A DNA stretch of 64,000 nt. It comes from Prevotella aff. ruminicola Tc2-24. GTDB lineage: Bacteria; Bacteroidota; Bacteroidia; Bacteroidales; Bacteroidaceae. The notes under the pieces were generated by a model. That model worked only from the letters and a program-made list of their open reading frames with translations. It had not been told where the DNA came from and did no database searches. The position numbers and the translations under genes are program-made. Shown one piece after another: positions 16,997 to 26,269 of this stretch (position 1 is the stretch's first letter; each line of letters starts with the position of its first letter). Location: contig NZ_FOIQ01000002.1 in NCBI RefSeq assembly GCF_900110895.1, forward strand, positions 416,353 to 480,352, given 5' to 3'.

Positions 16997-18157
16997 TTAA
17001 AGCAGTTTCTTTATTTCTGCCTCCAGATCCTTGATCTGGGCGGCGCGCTTCACGAGGTTGTTACCACGATCAATCAGGAAATAATCAGGCACGGCCTGTA
17101 TATTGTACATCATCAGACGCTCTGAGTTGACACCATCGCCATCACGTACGTTGATCCAAGGTAGAGCGGCCGTTTGCTGCTTCCAGAAATGTTCGTCGGA
17201 ATCGAGCGATACTTGGAAAACCTCAAGTCCCTGAGCGTGGTATTTGTTATAGAGTTCACGAAGCATTAGGATACGGGCCGGAGAGTCATCCAAGGCAAAG
17301 ACGTGGAAGTCGAGCAGTACCACCTGACCTTTCAAGTCTGTAAGGTGACGTGCCTGACCCTTGTTGTCCAACAGAGTGATATCAAGAACACCAGCCTCCT
17401 TTACCTTGTCGGCGTCAACCTCCAGATTTGCATTCTTTGCTGCTATAATGCGCTGATTTTTTATACCCTCGATAGCGATGTTGTGTAGGTTCTGACCGCG
17501 CTCGGCATGTGGGTAGTAAGTATCCCAACTAGTGGCAACGGCGGCAAAGACCTTGATGTCATCCTTGTCGGTGCGTGGATTGAAAATCAACCAGTTTCCC
17601 AAAGTCTGGAAAAGAGCGAAATAAGAGTAAGCCTTAAAAGGCTCTTTGAAGATATAGTTAAACTTCACGTCGTTCTTATAGTCGGCCAGAAGTTTGAGGA
17701 TGCTGTCGTTAGCAGTTTCCACAGTGAGTGAGGAGTCTTGCTGGATGGCGATGGCACGGTTCTGCAGATTGATCTGCTTGAAGGCCAACTCCCTAATCTT
17801 CTCACAGTTGTCTGAACCGCTGACGGTGTAATTTGTTGCCATGTCAGGGTAATCGCCTTTGATTTTTACTGTCTCAGTGGAGTCGATGCTCACATTGATA
17901 ATTTGGTCTGCAATCCTAAGACGATAGAACTCCGGGGCTGCCGTAGCCTCCTCGCTGAAGGAGAAGTCGCCGGCTTCGTCGAGTTTTACAGAGTCGAGCA
18001 CACTGATACCCTCGATTCCCACATTCTCAAAATAGAGCACAGAGTCTTTGGCATTACCAATCTGTCCCTCCACTGTGAACTTATTGTTGTTACATGAGGC
18101 TATTACCATGGCGCTCAGCATCATGGCTGTCGCCTTCCAAATATTTGTCTTTTTCAT
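16997..18157 (-). CDS. DUF4369/thioredoxin-fold lipoprotein lacking the CXXC motif
   Basis: About 386 residues from the ATG at 18157, which begins a lipoprotein signal (SAMVIASCNNNKFTVEG). A longer frame reaches 18373 but crosses the promoter. The N-terminal half looks like the Bacteroidetes DUF4369 beta domain (VEGQIGNAKDSVLYFENVG). The C-terminal half is a TlpA/AhpC-like thioredoxin fold: VVLLDFHVFALDDSPAR, then VPDYFLID with the cis-proline. Where TlpA has WCxxC this protein has FALDDSP, so it should lack disulfide chemistry. Its role is unknown; a binding or scaffold function is possible. Confidence 0.85.
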   Translation of the reverse strand: MKKTNIWKATAMMLSAMVIASCNNNKFTVEGQIGNAKDSVLYFENVGIEGISVLDSVKLDEAGDFSFSEEATAAPEFYRLRIADQIINVSIDSTETVKIKGDYPDMATNYTVSGSDNCEKIRELAFKQINLQNRAIAIQQDSSLTVETANDSILKLLADYKNDVKFNYIFKEPFKAYSYFALFQTLGNWLIFNPRTDKDDIKVFAAVATSWDTYYPHAERGQNLHNIAIEGIKNQRIIAAKNANLEVDADKVKEAGVLDITLLDNKGQARHLTDLKGQVVLLDFHVFALDDSPARILMLRELYNKYHAQGLEVFQVSLDSDEHFWKQQTAALPWINVRDGDGVNSERLMMYNIQAVPDYFLIDRGNNLVKRAAQIKDLEAEIKKLL

Positions 18158-18179
18158 CTTGTCTTTAGTTTTCAGATGG

Positions 18180-18211
18180 CAAAGGTACAAATAAGCAACC
18201 AAAATACCAAA
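18180..18211 (-). promoter_or_regulatory. Promoter of the thioredoxin-fold lipoprotein gene
   Basis: The minus strand shows TTTG (18211-18208), a 20-nt spacer and TACCTTTG (18187-18180), a full match to the Bacteroidetes consensus. It lies 23 nt before the ATG at 18157. Confidence 0.75.
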
Positions 18212-18300
18212 TTTATTTGTGTTTTTTCGAGCACGGTGATATACGCTGGATGCAAAAGGTATGCCTTTTTTCATAAAAAACGAAAAATAATCATCATTTT

Positions 18301-18332
18301 TTTGTTTATTTATATTATAATGTGTAACTTTG
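18301..18332 (+). promoter_or_regulatory. pnp: Promoter of pnp
   Basis: TTTG (18301-18304), 20-nt spacer and TAACTTTG (18325-18332) give a full consensus match. The predicted leader is about 110 nt and contains a CGCATT/AATGCG hairpin at 18337-18353. Confidence 0.8.
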
Positions 18333-18451
18333 CGCCCGCATTTTGACAATGCGAACACGAAAGCAGACAGCACTTTTTAGCGATATGCGGGCTTTCTGAG
18401 TTCGGTTTTCGCTGTCTTTGCATTTTTTATTTTTTAGATGTTTTAAACAAG

Positions 18452-20806
18452 ATGAACGTAATTACAAAGACCCTTCAATTGGCTGATGGACGTACCATTA
18501 CCATTGAAACCGGGAAAGTGGCAAAACAGACCGACGGCTCCGTTGTTCTCCGTATGAACAACACCGTATTGCTCGCCACTGTTTGTGCCGCAAAAGATGC
18601 AGTTCCCGGAACAGATTTTATGCCTTTGCAGGTAGATTATCGTGAACAGTACAGTGCAGCCGGTCGTTTCCCCGGCGGATTTACCAAGCGCGAAGGCAAG
18701 GCCAGCGACAACGAAATCCTGACATCACGACTGGTGGACCGTGTGCTCCGCCCGCTCTTCCCCTCTAACTATCATGCTGAGGTGTTTGTGAATGTGATGC
18801 TACTCTCCGCAGATGGTGTGGATCAGCCCGACGCTTTGGCTGGCTTTGCTGCCTCTGCTGCTTTGGCTTGTTCTGACATTCCTTTCGAGTGCCCGATCAG
18901 TGAAGTGCGCGTAGCCCGTGTCAACGGTGAGTATGTAATCGATCCTACCTTCGAGCAGATGAAGGAGGCCGACATGGATATCATGGTCGGTGCTTCTGCC
19001 GAAAACATCATGATGGTGGAAGGTGAGATGAAAGAGGTGTCAGAACAGGATATGATCGGCGCCCTCAAGGCAGCTATGGCTGCTATCAAGCCGATGTGTG
19101 AACTTCAGACGGAACTCTCCAAAGAGTTAGGTAAAGATGTGAAGCGCGAGTATGATCATGAGGTGAACGATGAGGCTCTGCGTGAGCAGATGAACAAGGA
19201 GCTGTATCAACCCACCTACGACATCACTAAGCAGGCACTTGAGAAACAGGCACGTGCTGAGGCTTTCGATAAGATCCTTGCTGACTTCAAGGAGGCGTTC
19301 TTTGAGGCTCATCCCGAGATTACTGCTGATTCAGAGATTTGCAAGGACGAGTATGAGGCGATGATGGATCGCTACTACCACGATGTGATGCGTGATGCTA
19401 TGCGTCGTTGTATTCTCGACGAGGGTATTCGTCTCGATGGTCGTAAAACTGACGAGATTCGTCCTATCTGGTGCGAAGTTTCTCCGCTGCCTATGCCTCA
19501 CGGAAGTTCTATCTTCACTCGTGGTGAGACACAGTCGCTGTCGACCTGTACCCTCGGTACAAAGCTCGACGAGAAGCTTGTTGACGATGTGCTGGAGCGC
19601 GGCTATCAGCGCTTCCTTCTCCACTATAATTTCCCCCCATTCTGTACGGGTGAGGCTAAGGCTCAGCGCGGTGTAGGTCGTCGTGAGATTGGTCATGGTC
19701 ATCTGGCGTGGCGCGGTCTGAAGGGTCAGATTCCCGAGGACTTCCCTTACACGGTACGTTTGGTCAGCCAGATTCTTGAGTCTAATGGCTCTTCTTCAAT
19801 GGCTACTGTTTGTGCTGGTACGCTGGCTCTGATGGATGCTGGTGTGCCCATGAAGAAGCCTGTCTCGGGTATTGCTATGGGTCTGATTAAGAATCCCGGT
19901 GAGGACAAGTATGCAGTACTTTCCGATATCCTCGGTGATGAGGACCACCTGGGTGATATGGACTTCAAGACCACAGGAACGAAGGATGGTCTGACTGCTA
20001 CTCAGATGGATATCAAGTGCGACGGTCTGTCGTTCGAGATTCTGGAGAAGGCACTCATGCAGGCCAAGGCAGGTAGAGAACATATCTTGAAGTGCCTGAC
20101 CGACACGATTGCTGAGCCTCGTGTAGAGATGAAGCCTCAGGTTCCCCGTATCGAGGCATTCGATATTCCGAAGGAATTCATTGGTGCTGTTATTGGCCCG
20201 GGCGGAAAGATTATCCAGCAGATGCAGGAGGATACAGGTGCTACCATCACTATCGATGAGGTCGAGGGTGTTGGCAAGGTACAGGTTTCTGCACCTAATA
20301 AAGAGAGTATCGACGCAGCTATTGCCAAGATCAAAGCCATTGTTGCGATTCCCGAGGTTGGTGAAATCTACGAGGGTACAGTCCGTAGCATCATGCCTTA
20401 CGGTTGCTTCGTGGAGATTATGCCAGGTAAAGATGGTCTGCTCCATATCTCGGAGATCGACTGGAAGCGTCTTGAGACTGTTGAGGAGGCCGGTATCAAG
20501 GAAGGTGACAAGATAAAGGTGAAGTTACTTGAGATCGATCCTAAGACGGGAAAGTACAAGCTTTCTCATCGTGTGCTAATTGAAAAGCCTGAGGGATACG
20601 TTGAGCGTCCTGCCCGCGGAGAGCGCCGTGAGCGTGGCGATCGTAGTGGTGAGCGCCGCCGTCCTGAGCGTGGTGACCGTCGTAATAGTGAGCACCGTTC
20701 TCGTCCCGAGAGACAGCATGGTGAACAGAACGCACCAACACAGGAGGCTCCGGCAGAAAACCAGCCGAAGGACTTCAGTGATTCACTGGACAACATGGAT
20801 TTCTAA
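18452..20806 (+). CDS. pnp: Polyribonucleotide nucleotidyltransferase (PNPase)
   Basis: A 784-residue PNPase: two RNase PH domains (residues about 1-230 and 310-540) with an alpha-helical linker, a KH domain ([19 protein letters not shown]) and an S1 domain ([20 protein letters not shown]). The [14 protein letters not shown] and [15 protein letters not shown] blocks of the second PH core are intact. It degrades RNA phosphorolytically from the 3' end. The tail after S1 is very rich in Arg, Gly and Glu (repeats of ERRERGDR type), a low-complexity extension likely to bind RNA. Confidence 0.97.
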   Translation: MNVITKTLQLADGRTITIETGKVAKQTDGSVVLRMNNTVLLATVCAAKDAVPGTDFMPLQVDYREQYSAAGRFPGGFTKREGKASDNEILTSRLVDRVLRPLFPSNYHAEVFVNVMLLSADGVDQPDALAGFAASAALACSDIPFECPISEVRVARVNGEYVIDPTFEQMKEADMDIMVGASAENIMMVEGEMKEVSEQDMIGALKAAMAAIKPMCELQTELSKELGKDVKREYDHEVNDEALREQMNKELYQPTYDITKQALEKQARAEAFDKILADFKEAFFEAHPEITADSEICKDEYEAMMDRYYHDVMRDAMRRCILDEGIRLDGRKTDEIRPIWCEVSPLPMPHGSSIFTRGETQSLSTCTLGTKLDEKLVDDVLERGYQRFLLHYNFPPFCTGEAKAQRGVGRREIGHGHLAWRGLKGQIPEDFPYTVRLVSQILESNGSSSMATVCAGTLALMDAGVPMKKPVSGIAMGLIKNPGEDKYAVLSDILGDEDHLGDMDFKTTGTKDGLTATQMDIKCDGLSFEILEKALMQAKAGREHILKCLTDTIAEPRVEMKPQVPRIEAFDIPKEFIGAVIGPGGKIIQQMQEDTGATITIDEVEGVGKVQVSAPNKESIDAAIAKIKAIVAIPEVGEIYEGTVRSIMPYGCFVEIMPGKDGLLHISEIDWKRLETVEEAGIKEGDKIKVKLLEIDPKTGKYKLSHRVLIEKPEGYVERPARGERRERGDRSGERRRPERGDRRNSEHRSRPERQHGEQNAPTQEAPAENQPKDFSDSLDNMDF

Positions 20807-20821
20807 TCAGTCCGTTCTCAA

Positions 20822-20862
20822 TAAATAAAGAGGGCGCTTCAATGAAGTGCCCTCTTTATTTA
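20822..20862. terminator. Bidirectional terminator between pnp and the capsule-type gene
   Basis: A 17-bp stem (20824-20840 with 20844-20860, one G-T pair) with a 3-nt loop and A/T tracts on both sides. It separates two converging genes. Confidence 0.9.
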
Positions 20863-20879
20863 TATATATAGGTATGAAC

Positions 20880-22379
20880 TTATGCAGATCTCCAAGGAAA
20901 ATTGTGTCTTTTCTTTGTGAACCGACGAAGAAGGATACAATACCAGAAATAAGCCATCTGGTAGAGGGTCTGAGAGTTCCACAGTTTCAAATACGAAGCG
21001 AAAGTGAAAGTCCATCGGTATGTTCTGGTCCTCACGTCAATGTCAATATGGGTTTTGTCCGTCTTGTATTTCCTGTCAAGCAGGAAATAGGCATATTTCA
21101 GGGCACCAAGTTGTGGCTTAGCATCTAGATTGCCTTCAATGAGAGGAATGATTTCCTCCTTTTCTTTAACGACGTAGCAAGCATCAAGTCCTTCGTACGC
21201 AGAGTGGCCTATCAAGATGGATGGTTTCCCCCAGTAGCTGGCCTCCACGCCAACAGACGAACCGAACGAAATGACTTTCTCACAGGCATCAATCAGAGCA
21301 TAGCTGCTGATTTTGCTCTCCGGTGCGATGACGGTCACGTTGGGGAAACTGTCATATTGGTACAGGTCGGTATGATCTTTGTAGTTCACACCTTTCAGGT
21401 TCGGATGGATACGTAGATAGTAGTGGATGTTGGCAGGAGAATGACTGAAGATATATCCCATGGCATCGCTCTGACTATCGAAGAGTTGACCGCCGTTCAC
21501 ATCTCTTCCTAAGGCGGCAAGCTCATCTTGCGAGGATGTGTAGATGGCGACGTTCCTCTTGTTGGGATCAAAGCCTTCAGGAAGCAATCCCGTGACCTGA
21601 TCGGCGACATAGACTTTTACGTCAACAACCAACTGCCCCTTGCGTCGTTTCTCGTAGAATGAAGCTGCGGTTTCTCGCTTTTGTACGTCTGACTCCGGCG
21701 ACTCCTCCCAGAGTCTCTTAATCATTCTGTCCCACATCTTGATGTTGTGAGGTAACTCGTCATGGTAGCTCATCTTCGCATACGGCTCTCCGTGTCCGCC
21801 TACGGTCTCCACGGCTTTGAAGTGGATGCCCAGTGCTTTGGCGATGTCGTAGAAAAGACGGTTCTCGTAGAGGCGGCCGTTATGAATGACAATGATGTCT
21901 GGTCTGACTTGTTTGATCAGTAGATAGGCGGTGTCTACGAGATTGCAGAGTTCTCCAATTAGTGGGACTGCGAAATCGTGAAACTCTTCGAAACGCTTCA
22001 GATCCAGGTCACGGGTACCGGTATAGTACATGGAAAGGATGGCGTTTCCTACCTCGACATCACGGTATACGAAGTTACGTAGTGCTTCTGCATCTTGAAA
22101 GTCAAATGTGACATTTTGGTGTTTCGTGTCCGGCTTCTTCACGGGCAGCATGTGTACGCCTTTCCCGAAGACGCGTTGGTATTCATGGTACATACGGTGA
22201 CAGAACCGGCAGACACTGTCATAACCATCAGGGTTCATCCAACAGGAGGTGAGTGCAGTATGACAATAAGCCCAGTATACCTCGTCACCTGCCTGCCTGC
22301 CATCTAGGATATCGTCGATAATAACGCCGATATGAGGGGCAGCAATGGAGCAGCAACTGTAGTAGAGTCGTTTACTCAT
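20880..22379 (-). CDS. Capsule-polysaccharide-type biosynthesis protein / glycosyltransferase
   Basis: A 499-residue soluble protein. The C-terminal half (ISFGSSVGVEASYWGKPSILIG with SAYEGLDACYV) resembles the nucleotide-sugar-binding half of capsule synthesis proteins (KpsC/KpsS-like, Capsule_synth family) and GT-B glycosyltransferases. The N-terminal half contains a cysteine cluster (CRFCHRMYHEY) and IIVIHNGRLYENRLFYDIA. It starts only 3 nt after the AAC(3)-like gene and is last in the five-gene operon. It may transfer a sugar, or the ACP-bound product, onto a glycan. The acceptor and donor are unknown. Confidence 0.7.
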   Translation of the reverse strand: MSKRLYYSCCSIAAPHIGVIIDDILDGRQAGDEVYWAYCHTALTSCWMNPDGYDSVCRFCHRMYHEYQRVFGKGVHMLPVKKPDTKHQNVTFDFQDAEALRNFVYRDVEVGNAILSMYYTGTRDLDLKRFEEFHDFAVPLIGELCNLVDTAYLLIKQVRPDIIVIHNGRLYENRLFYDIAKALGIHFKAVETVGGHGEPYAKMSYHDELPHNIKMWDRMIKRLWEESPESDVQKRETAASFYEKRRKGQLVVDVKVYVADQVTGLLPEGFDPNKRNVAIYTSSQDELAALGRDVNGGQLFDSQSDAMGYIFSHSPANIHYYLRIHPNLKGVNYKDHTDLYQYDSFPNVTVIAPESKISSYALIDACEKVISFGSSVGVEASYWGKPSILIGHSAYEGLDACYVVKEKEEIIPLIEGNLDAKPQLGALKYAYFLLDRKYKTDKTHIDIDVRTRTYRWTFTFASYLKLWNSQTLYQMAYFWYCILLRRFTKKRHNFPWRSA

Positions 22380-22382
22380 GGG

Positions 22383-23171
22383 TTATTGTCCTTTATAACG
22401 TGTGAAGAGACGACTTTTGTTCTCTAGAATATCCTGCATGATGACTTCCGTGCTGGCATTTAGGTCCACCACACCATAGTTGATACCGTTGATGAGATTC
22501 GACTTTAGGATGCCTTTCATCACTAGAGCCTCTGCCAGAGGGGGTAGTTCGTTGACAACCTCCATGTCAAGGTTACGCACCAGCATCGAATAGTGTCGTA
22601 TGGTAGTCTCGCCGTTCTCGTCAATGTAGGGGGCTTCGAAAGTTTTCAGGAACCGGTATGGAATCTTGTCTACCACTTTCTCCTCTACATAGTGTACGTA
22701 GGTGAAGCCCCATAACTGGTCGTATTCTACATCCATCATTACCTGCTTGGCATGTACGCGTTCAAGATAGGCGAATGGTGAGTCTGAACCAAACGAAGAG
22801 ACATTATTCATGTCGCACAACAACTGCTGGTCCTTGCCTGCTACGGCAAACGAGTAGAGTGGGTGCCGTGTCCGTCGGAACTTGGGATTCCTGAGTGCCT
22901 GGTCGCCTAACACCCCTACCTGACTCTTCGTCTTCTTGTAGTCGAAAGCTGTCTGATGACAGAAATCCCAGCTGTAGGTGGGTATCAGCAGGGTTCCTTC
23001 CTCTCCGATCACATCTAGAATGCTGTCAAAGAAGAGGTTGGGATTAAATCGCTCTCCGTGTTCCTTGCAGTTCAGGAGGATACGGGAGATGTATGATGAG
23101 AGTAGAACGGCATCTCCTCGTCTCAGCCCCCAGTGACGGGGAATGTCCAGGTAGCTGATGTAGTCGGTCAT
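22383..23171 (-). CDS. AAC(3)-fold N-acyltransferase
   Basis: A 262-residue member of the aminoglycoside 3-N-acetyltransferase family. Typical blocks are GDAVLLSSYIS, GEEGTLLIPTYSW, RRTRHPLYSFAVAGK (acyl-CoA region) and FTYVHYVEE with the likely catalytic His. In glycan and natural-product clusters, proteins of this fold acylate amino sugars rather than antibiotics. Its ATG overlaps the acyl carrier protein stop (23168-23171), so translation is coupled. That suggests it takes an acyl or aminoacyl group from the carrier protein; this is an inference. It should not be read as a resistance gene. Confidence 0.82.
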   Translation of the reverse strand: MTDYISYLDIPRHWGLRRGDAVLLSSYISRILLNCKEHGERFNPNLFFDSILDVIGEEGTLLIPTYSWDFCHQTAFDYKKTKSQVGVLGDQALRNPKFRRTRHPLYSFAVAGKDQQLLCDMNNVSSFGSDSPFAYLERVHAKQVMMDVEYDQLWGFTYVHYVEEKVVDKIPYRFLKTFEAPYIDENGETTIRHYSMLVRNLDMEVVNELPPLAEALVMKGILKSNLINGINYGVVDLNASTEVIMQDILENKSRLFTRYKGQ

Positions 23172-23398
23172 GCGTTCTTTGACTTTTCGATGACGGCAGC
23201 AATGCTGTCGATAGAAGAGAAATTCTCGGGGATGACGTCCGTACCGTCTATCTTGAAGTCAAACTGAGTCTCTAACTCGTCCACCAGGTTAACAATGTCG
23301 AAAGAGTCCAACATGCCTTCCTCGATAAAATTAACACTTTCGGTGAAATCGAACTCGGGTCTGAGCTCACTCAGAATTGAGATAATCTTTTCTTTCAT
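23168..23398 (-). CDS. Acyl carrier protein
   Basis: A 76-residue acidic four-helix protein with the phosphopantetheine attachment motif MLDSFDIVNLVDELE; the modified residue is the Ser of DSF near position 32. It is not the fatty-acid ACP, which would normally sit with fab genes. Here it lies between the VOC protein and the AAC(3)-fold enzyme in the same operon as an adenylation enzyme. It is therefore most likely the dedicated carrier for the activated acid. No phosphopantetheinyl transferase is in the operon. Confidence 0.92.
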   Translation of the reverse strand: MKEKIISILSELRPEFDFTESVNFIEEGMLDSFDIVNLVDELETQFDFKIDGTDVIPENFSSIDSIAAVIEKSKNA

Positions 23399-23408
23399 TT
23401 TTACTTAT

Positions 23409-23807
23409 TTACGATTTGTTTACTAATTCAATAAATCCAATTTTCCTATTGCTGAAATAACAGATCTTTCGACCTCCAAAAGCAATAGCTTCAACAGGTT
23501 TGAATAATGGAGTCCAATTGTGGTCCATTAACTTCTCGTATTCCTCCTCAATATTGTCAACCTGATAACACAGGTGATAAGGAGCGACGCCGGTTTTGGC
23601 TAGCAGGTTTCGCATGGGCTGGTTGTCCTCGAAGGGCTCAACCAATTCAATGCGCGGCTCGTTGCCTCTCGAGAGAAAGCAGAGCTTGGTGCGCTGGGTG
23701 TCATCGTTGAAGATCTCTCCCGCCGAATATCCCAACACCTCGAATTGCTTGGCAGTATCTTCGATGCTGCGTGTCAGGTAGCCGATATGGTCGATCGCAT
23801 ATTCCAT
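23409..23807 (-). CDS. VOC-superfamily protein (glyoxalase/methylmalonyl-CoA epimerase-like)
   Basis: A 132-residue protein built of two beta-alpha-beta-beta-beta modules. A probable four-residue metal site can be read: His in AIDHIGYL, Glu in PRIELVEP, His in PYHLCYQV and Glu in IGFIELVNK. This matches the H-E-H-E pattern of glyoxalase I and methylmalonyl-CoA epimerase. It could epimerise or rearrange a carrier- or CoA-bound acid. It lies 10 nt after the adenylation gene and 10 nt before the ACP gene. Confidence 0.85.
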   Translation of the reverse strand: MEYAIDHIGYLTRSIEDTAKQFEVLGYSAGEIFNDDTQRTKLCFLSRGNEPRIELVEPFEDNQPMRNLLAKTGVAPYHLCYQVDNIEEEYEKLMDHNWTPLFKPVEAIAFGGRKICYFSNRKIGFIELVNKS

Positions 23808-23817
23808 CCTTTTGCTT

Positions 23818-25347
23818 CTATCCGTTGATCAGTTTTTTGTAATACAGACGGTCAATCTTTCCATTTGTGTTGCGCTGGAGCAGATCCACATGGCGGTACA
23901 CTGTAGGAATCATGTATTTCGGTAGGGCCTGACCGATCTTCTTGCGGAAGTCGGAGGCGGAGATCTCCTGTTCTGCCTCGTAGATAAGCGTGATCTCCTT
24001 GGCTGCCTGATGATAGACTACACAGCCGTTTTTCACAAGCTTCAGGGTGTTGATGATTACGTGCTCAATCTCACCGAGATCCGTACGGTAGCCCAGATGT
24101 TTCACGATATTGTCTTTCCTACCCTTGAACATAATCAGTCCATCCTCGTCGTAACACACAATATCACCGGTGCGGTAGATGAGCTCGGGGTAGGATTTAT
24201 TCAGAGGATTCTGCACAAAAGCGGCAGCCGTCTTCTCCGGGTTGTTGTAATAGCCCATGGCCAGTGAGGTGCCTCTCACGCAGAGTTCTCCTTCCTTGTA
24301 CGGTTCCTTCACGGCCTTGTCGTCACCATCCAAAATAAGGATATCGGTGTTTCGACAAGGGATGCCGATGGGCAGAGGTTGCTCGTCGGGAATATTCTTG
24401 TCTACGATGTAGTATGTGCAGTCGAGGGTGATTTCTATCGGACCATATAGGTTGGCAAAGGTCACCTGTGGCAGATGATGGTGCCAGTAGTTAAACTGCT
24501 TAGTGGGGAAGACCTCTCCTGCAAACCATACCGTCTTAAGATGCTCTAGTTTGTAGGTTGATAATAGGTCCATGTTCGCGATGTTTACCATGATTGTCGG
24601 CACCCAGAACAAGAAGTTCACCTTGTGCTGCTCTAATAGATCGAGAATCTTGGCGGGGAACGCAGCCAGATTGCTGGGTAGCACAACCAAAGTGCTGGCT
24701 TTGGCCATCAGCATACACAACTCGAAACTGTAGATATCGAAGACCAGTGGTGAGAGAGAACCCATCACCAGGTTTTCGTCAAACTTGAATGTGTCGAGCG
24801 CCCATTCTATGAAATCGAAGAAACTCTTATGGTTGAGTACAACACCTTTTGGCGTTCCTGTGGAGCCTGAAGTGTTGATGATACAGGAAGGATCCGTGTC
24901 GATGATGGTAGAGAGTTTGCCGAGGATAGCCTTCTTGTCGACCTCTTCTTCCCAGTCCTCCTCATCAAGCAGTATCACTCTGATGGACTCAGGGATTATA
25001 CCGGCAATGCTTTTGATTTGCTTGCTGGTAGAGATGATGTAGTATGGCTCTACCAACTTCAGGATATTACTGATACGCTCTGCCGGCGTCTTGATGTCCA
25101 GGTTCATGTAGAAATTTCCCGAATAGATGATTCCTAGATTGGCAAACACGCTCTCTATCGATTTGTCCAGGAAAACGGCCACGGGTTTGTTCTGGCCTAT
25201 ACCGCCGTTGATGATCTTCTGTGCCAGTGTCATCGCCTTGTCACGTAGGCCGCAGAATGTGATATCTTTATCCTTGTCAATGACGGCAATTTTATGAGGA
25301 TATTTGTCTGCTGTTTCCTCAAACAGCTCTATCAGATTTATTTTCAT
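23818..25347 (-). CDS. AMP-forming acid/amino-acid adenylation enzyme (DltA/NRPS A-domain-like)
   Basis: A 509-residue ANL-superfamily enzyme. The P-loop NTSGSTGTPKG is at residues 158-168. NLYGPIEITLDC is the A5 block and YRTGDIVCYDEDG is A7. The hinge FKGRKDNIVKHLGYR is present, and the catalytic A10 lysine is Lys497 in NGKIDRLYY. It activates a carboxylic acid, probably an amino acid, as an adenylate and loads it on the ACP encoded two genes downstream. It is the first gene of the operon. The specificity cannot be read with confidence from sequence alone. Confidence 0.88.
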   Translation of the reverse strand: MKINLIELFEETADKYPHKIAVIDKDKDITFCGLRDKAMTLAQKIINGGIGQNKPVAVFLDKSIESVFANLGIIYSGNFYMNLDIKTPAERISNILKLVEPYYIISTSKQIKSIAGIIPESIRVILLDEEDWEEEVDKKAILGKLSTIIDTDPSCIINTSGSTGTPKGVVLNHKSFFDFIEWALDTFKFDENLVMGSLSPLVFDIYSFELCMLMAKASTLVVLPSNLAAFPAKILDLLEQHKVNFLFWVPTIMVNIANMDLLSTYKLEHLKTVWFAGEVFPTKQFNYWHHHLPQVTFANLYGPIEITLDCTYYIVDKNIPDEQPLPIGIPCRNTDILILDGDDKAVKEPYKEGELCVRGTSLAMGYYNNPEKTAAAFVQNPLNKSYPELIYRTGDIVCYDEDGLIMFKGRKDNIVKHLGYRTDLGEIEHVIINTLKLVKNGCVVYHQAAKEITLIYEAEQEISASDFRKKIGQALPKYMIPTVYRHVDLLQRNTNGKIDRLYYKKLING

Positions 25348-25438
25348 ACCTTCATGATATGCCTGCGATGAGGCTTATATGCGGTGCGCCGACAGCGCCC
25401 AGTTTTCTTTTATACCTTATATATTTTTGATTTGGCTA

Positions 25439-25469
25439 CAAAATTACCATATTTTTATGGAATTGCCAA
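25439..25469 (-). promoter_or_regulatory. Promoter of the adenylation/ACP operon
   Basis: The minus strand has TTGG (25469-25466), a 19-nt spacer and TAATTTTG (25446-25439), fitting the Bacteroidetes consensus. The leader before the ATG at 25347 is about 85 nt. Confidence 0.65.
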
Positions 25470-25561
25470 CCTTTTCCCTGAAAACTTACGCCAAATAGTT
25501 AAATTATCATAAAAGTTTGGTTTCGGAAGGGGAAAGGGCTTCGCATATTAACAAATATGTG

Positions 25562-25569
25562 TACCTTTG
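25562..25569 (+). promoter_or_regulatory. Probable -7 promoter element of the rplM operon
   Basis: TACCTTTG fits TAnnTTTG, about 230 nt upstream of rplM. No clear -33 TTTG was found at the ideal spacing. Confidence 0.6.
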
Positions 25570-25574
25570 CAGTC

Positions 25575-25760
25575 CGATTATTGGGGAGAGACTTAGAATC
25601 CCCACGGGTTGATGTGTGAATAGCTGTGTCTTTGGCCGGGCGCGGTGGTTCGAGAATCGTCAGTCCAAGGCGCCGTCCCGCCAGGAATCGTCTGATTCCG
25701 AAGCGTACGTTAGACTTGCAACCGAGAGTTAGACCTCGGATGTGAGTTTTATGCGCATAT
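25575..25760 (+). ncRNA. Structured 5' leader of the L13-S9 operon (candidate ribosomal-protein leader)
   Basis: About 200 nt of transcribed leader with several strong hairpins: GGGGA/TCCCC (25583-25603), GGAATC/GATTCC (25684-25699) and CCGAG/CTCGG (25732-25749), plus a GC-rich middle near 25637-25682. Ribosomal protein operons often carry autoregulatory leaders bound by one of their products, and an L13 leader class in Bacteroidia is known as I recall it. Assignment to that class was not tested. Confidence 0.6.
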
Positions 25761-25798
25761 GTTAAACTGTTTTTTAGTAGTAAAAATTTAAATTAGAA

Positions 25799-26260
25799 AT
25801 GAACACTTTAAGTTACAAGACGCTTTCCGTCAACAAGGAAACAGCAAAGAAGGAGTGGGTGGTTATCGATGCCACAGACCAGGTCGTTGGTCGTCTCGCT
25901 TCTAAAGTAGCCAAGCTGATCCGCGGAAAGTACAAGCCAACTTTCACTCCGCACGTTGATTGCGGTGACAATGTAATCCTTATCAATGCCGATAAGGTGG
26001 TATTCACTGGTAAGAAAGAGACCGATAAGGTCTACACTCGCTACACGGGTTATCCCGGTGGCCAGCGCTTCAATACACCTGCAGAACTTCGCAAGAAGAA
26101 CGGCGGTGTCGACAAGATGCTTCGCCATGCCGTTAAGGGCATGCTGCCGAAGGGTCCTCTCGGCCGTAGCCTGCTGAACAACCTCTATATCTACGAGGGT
26201 ACCGAGCATCCCCATGCCGCACAGCAGCCAAAGACTATTGATATTAACCAGTATAAATAA
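25799..26260 (+). CDS. rplM: 50S ribosomal protein L13
   Basis: A 153-residue L13 of normal length. It shows KEWVVIDATDQVVGRLASKVAKLIRGK, HVDCGDNVILINADKV and HAVKGMLPKGPLGRSLLNNL. It is an early-assembly protein of the large subunit. It is followed after 9 nt by rpsI, the near-universal L13-S9 pair. Confidence 0.98.
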   Translation: MNTLSYKTLSVNKETAKKEWVVIDATDQVVGRLASKVAKLIRGKYKPTFTPHVDCGDNVILINADKVVFTGKKETDKVYTRYTGYPGGQRFNTPAELRKKNGGVDKMLRHAVKGMLPKGPLGRSLLNNLYIYEGTEHPHAAQQPKTIDINQYK

Positions 26261-26269
26261 TTAGGAAAG

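Noticed and set aside
19796..20446. 216-residue minus-strand frame
   Set aside because: Opposite the conserved PNPase core.
22383..23171. Antibiotic resistance gene reading of the AAC(3)-like enzyme
   Set aside because: It is coupled to an acyl carrier protein gene in a biosynthetic operon, so a biosynthetic acyltransferase is more likely.
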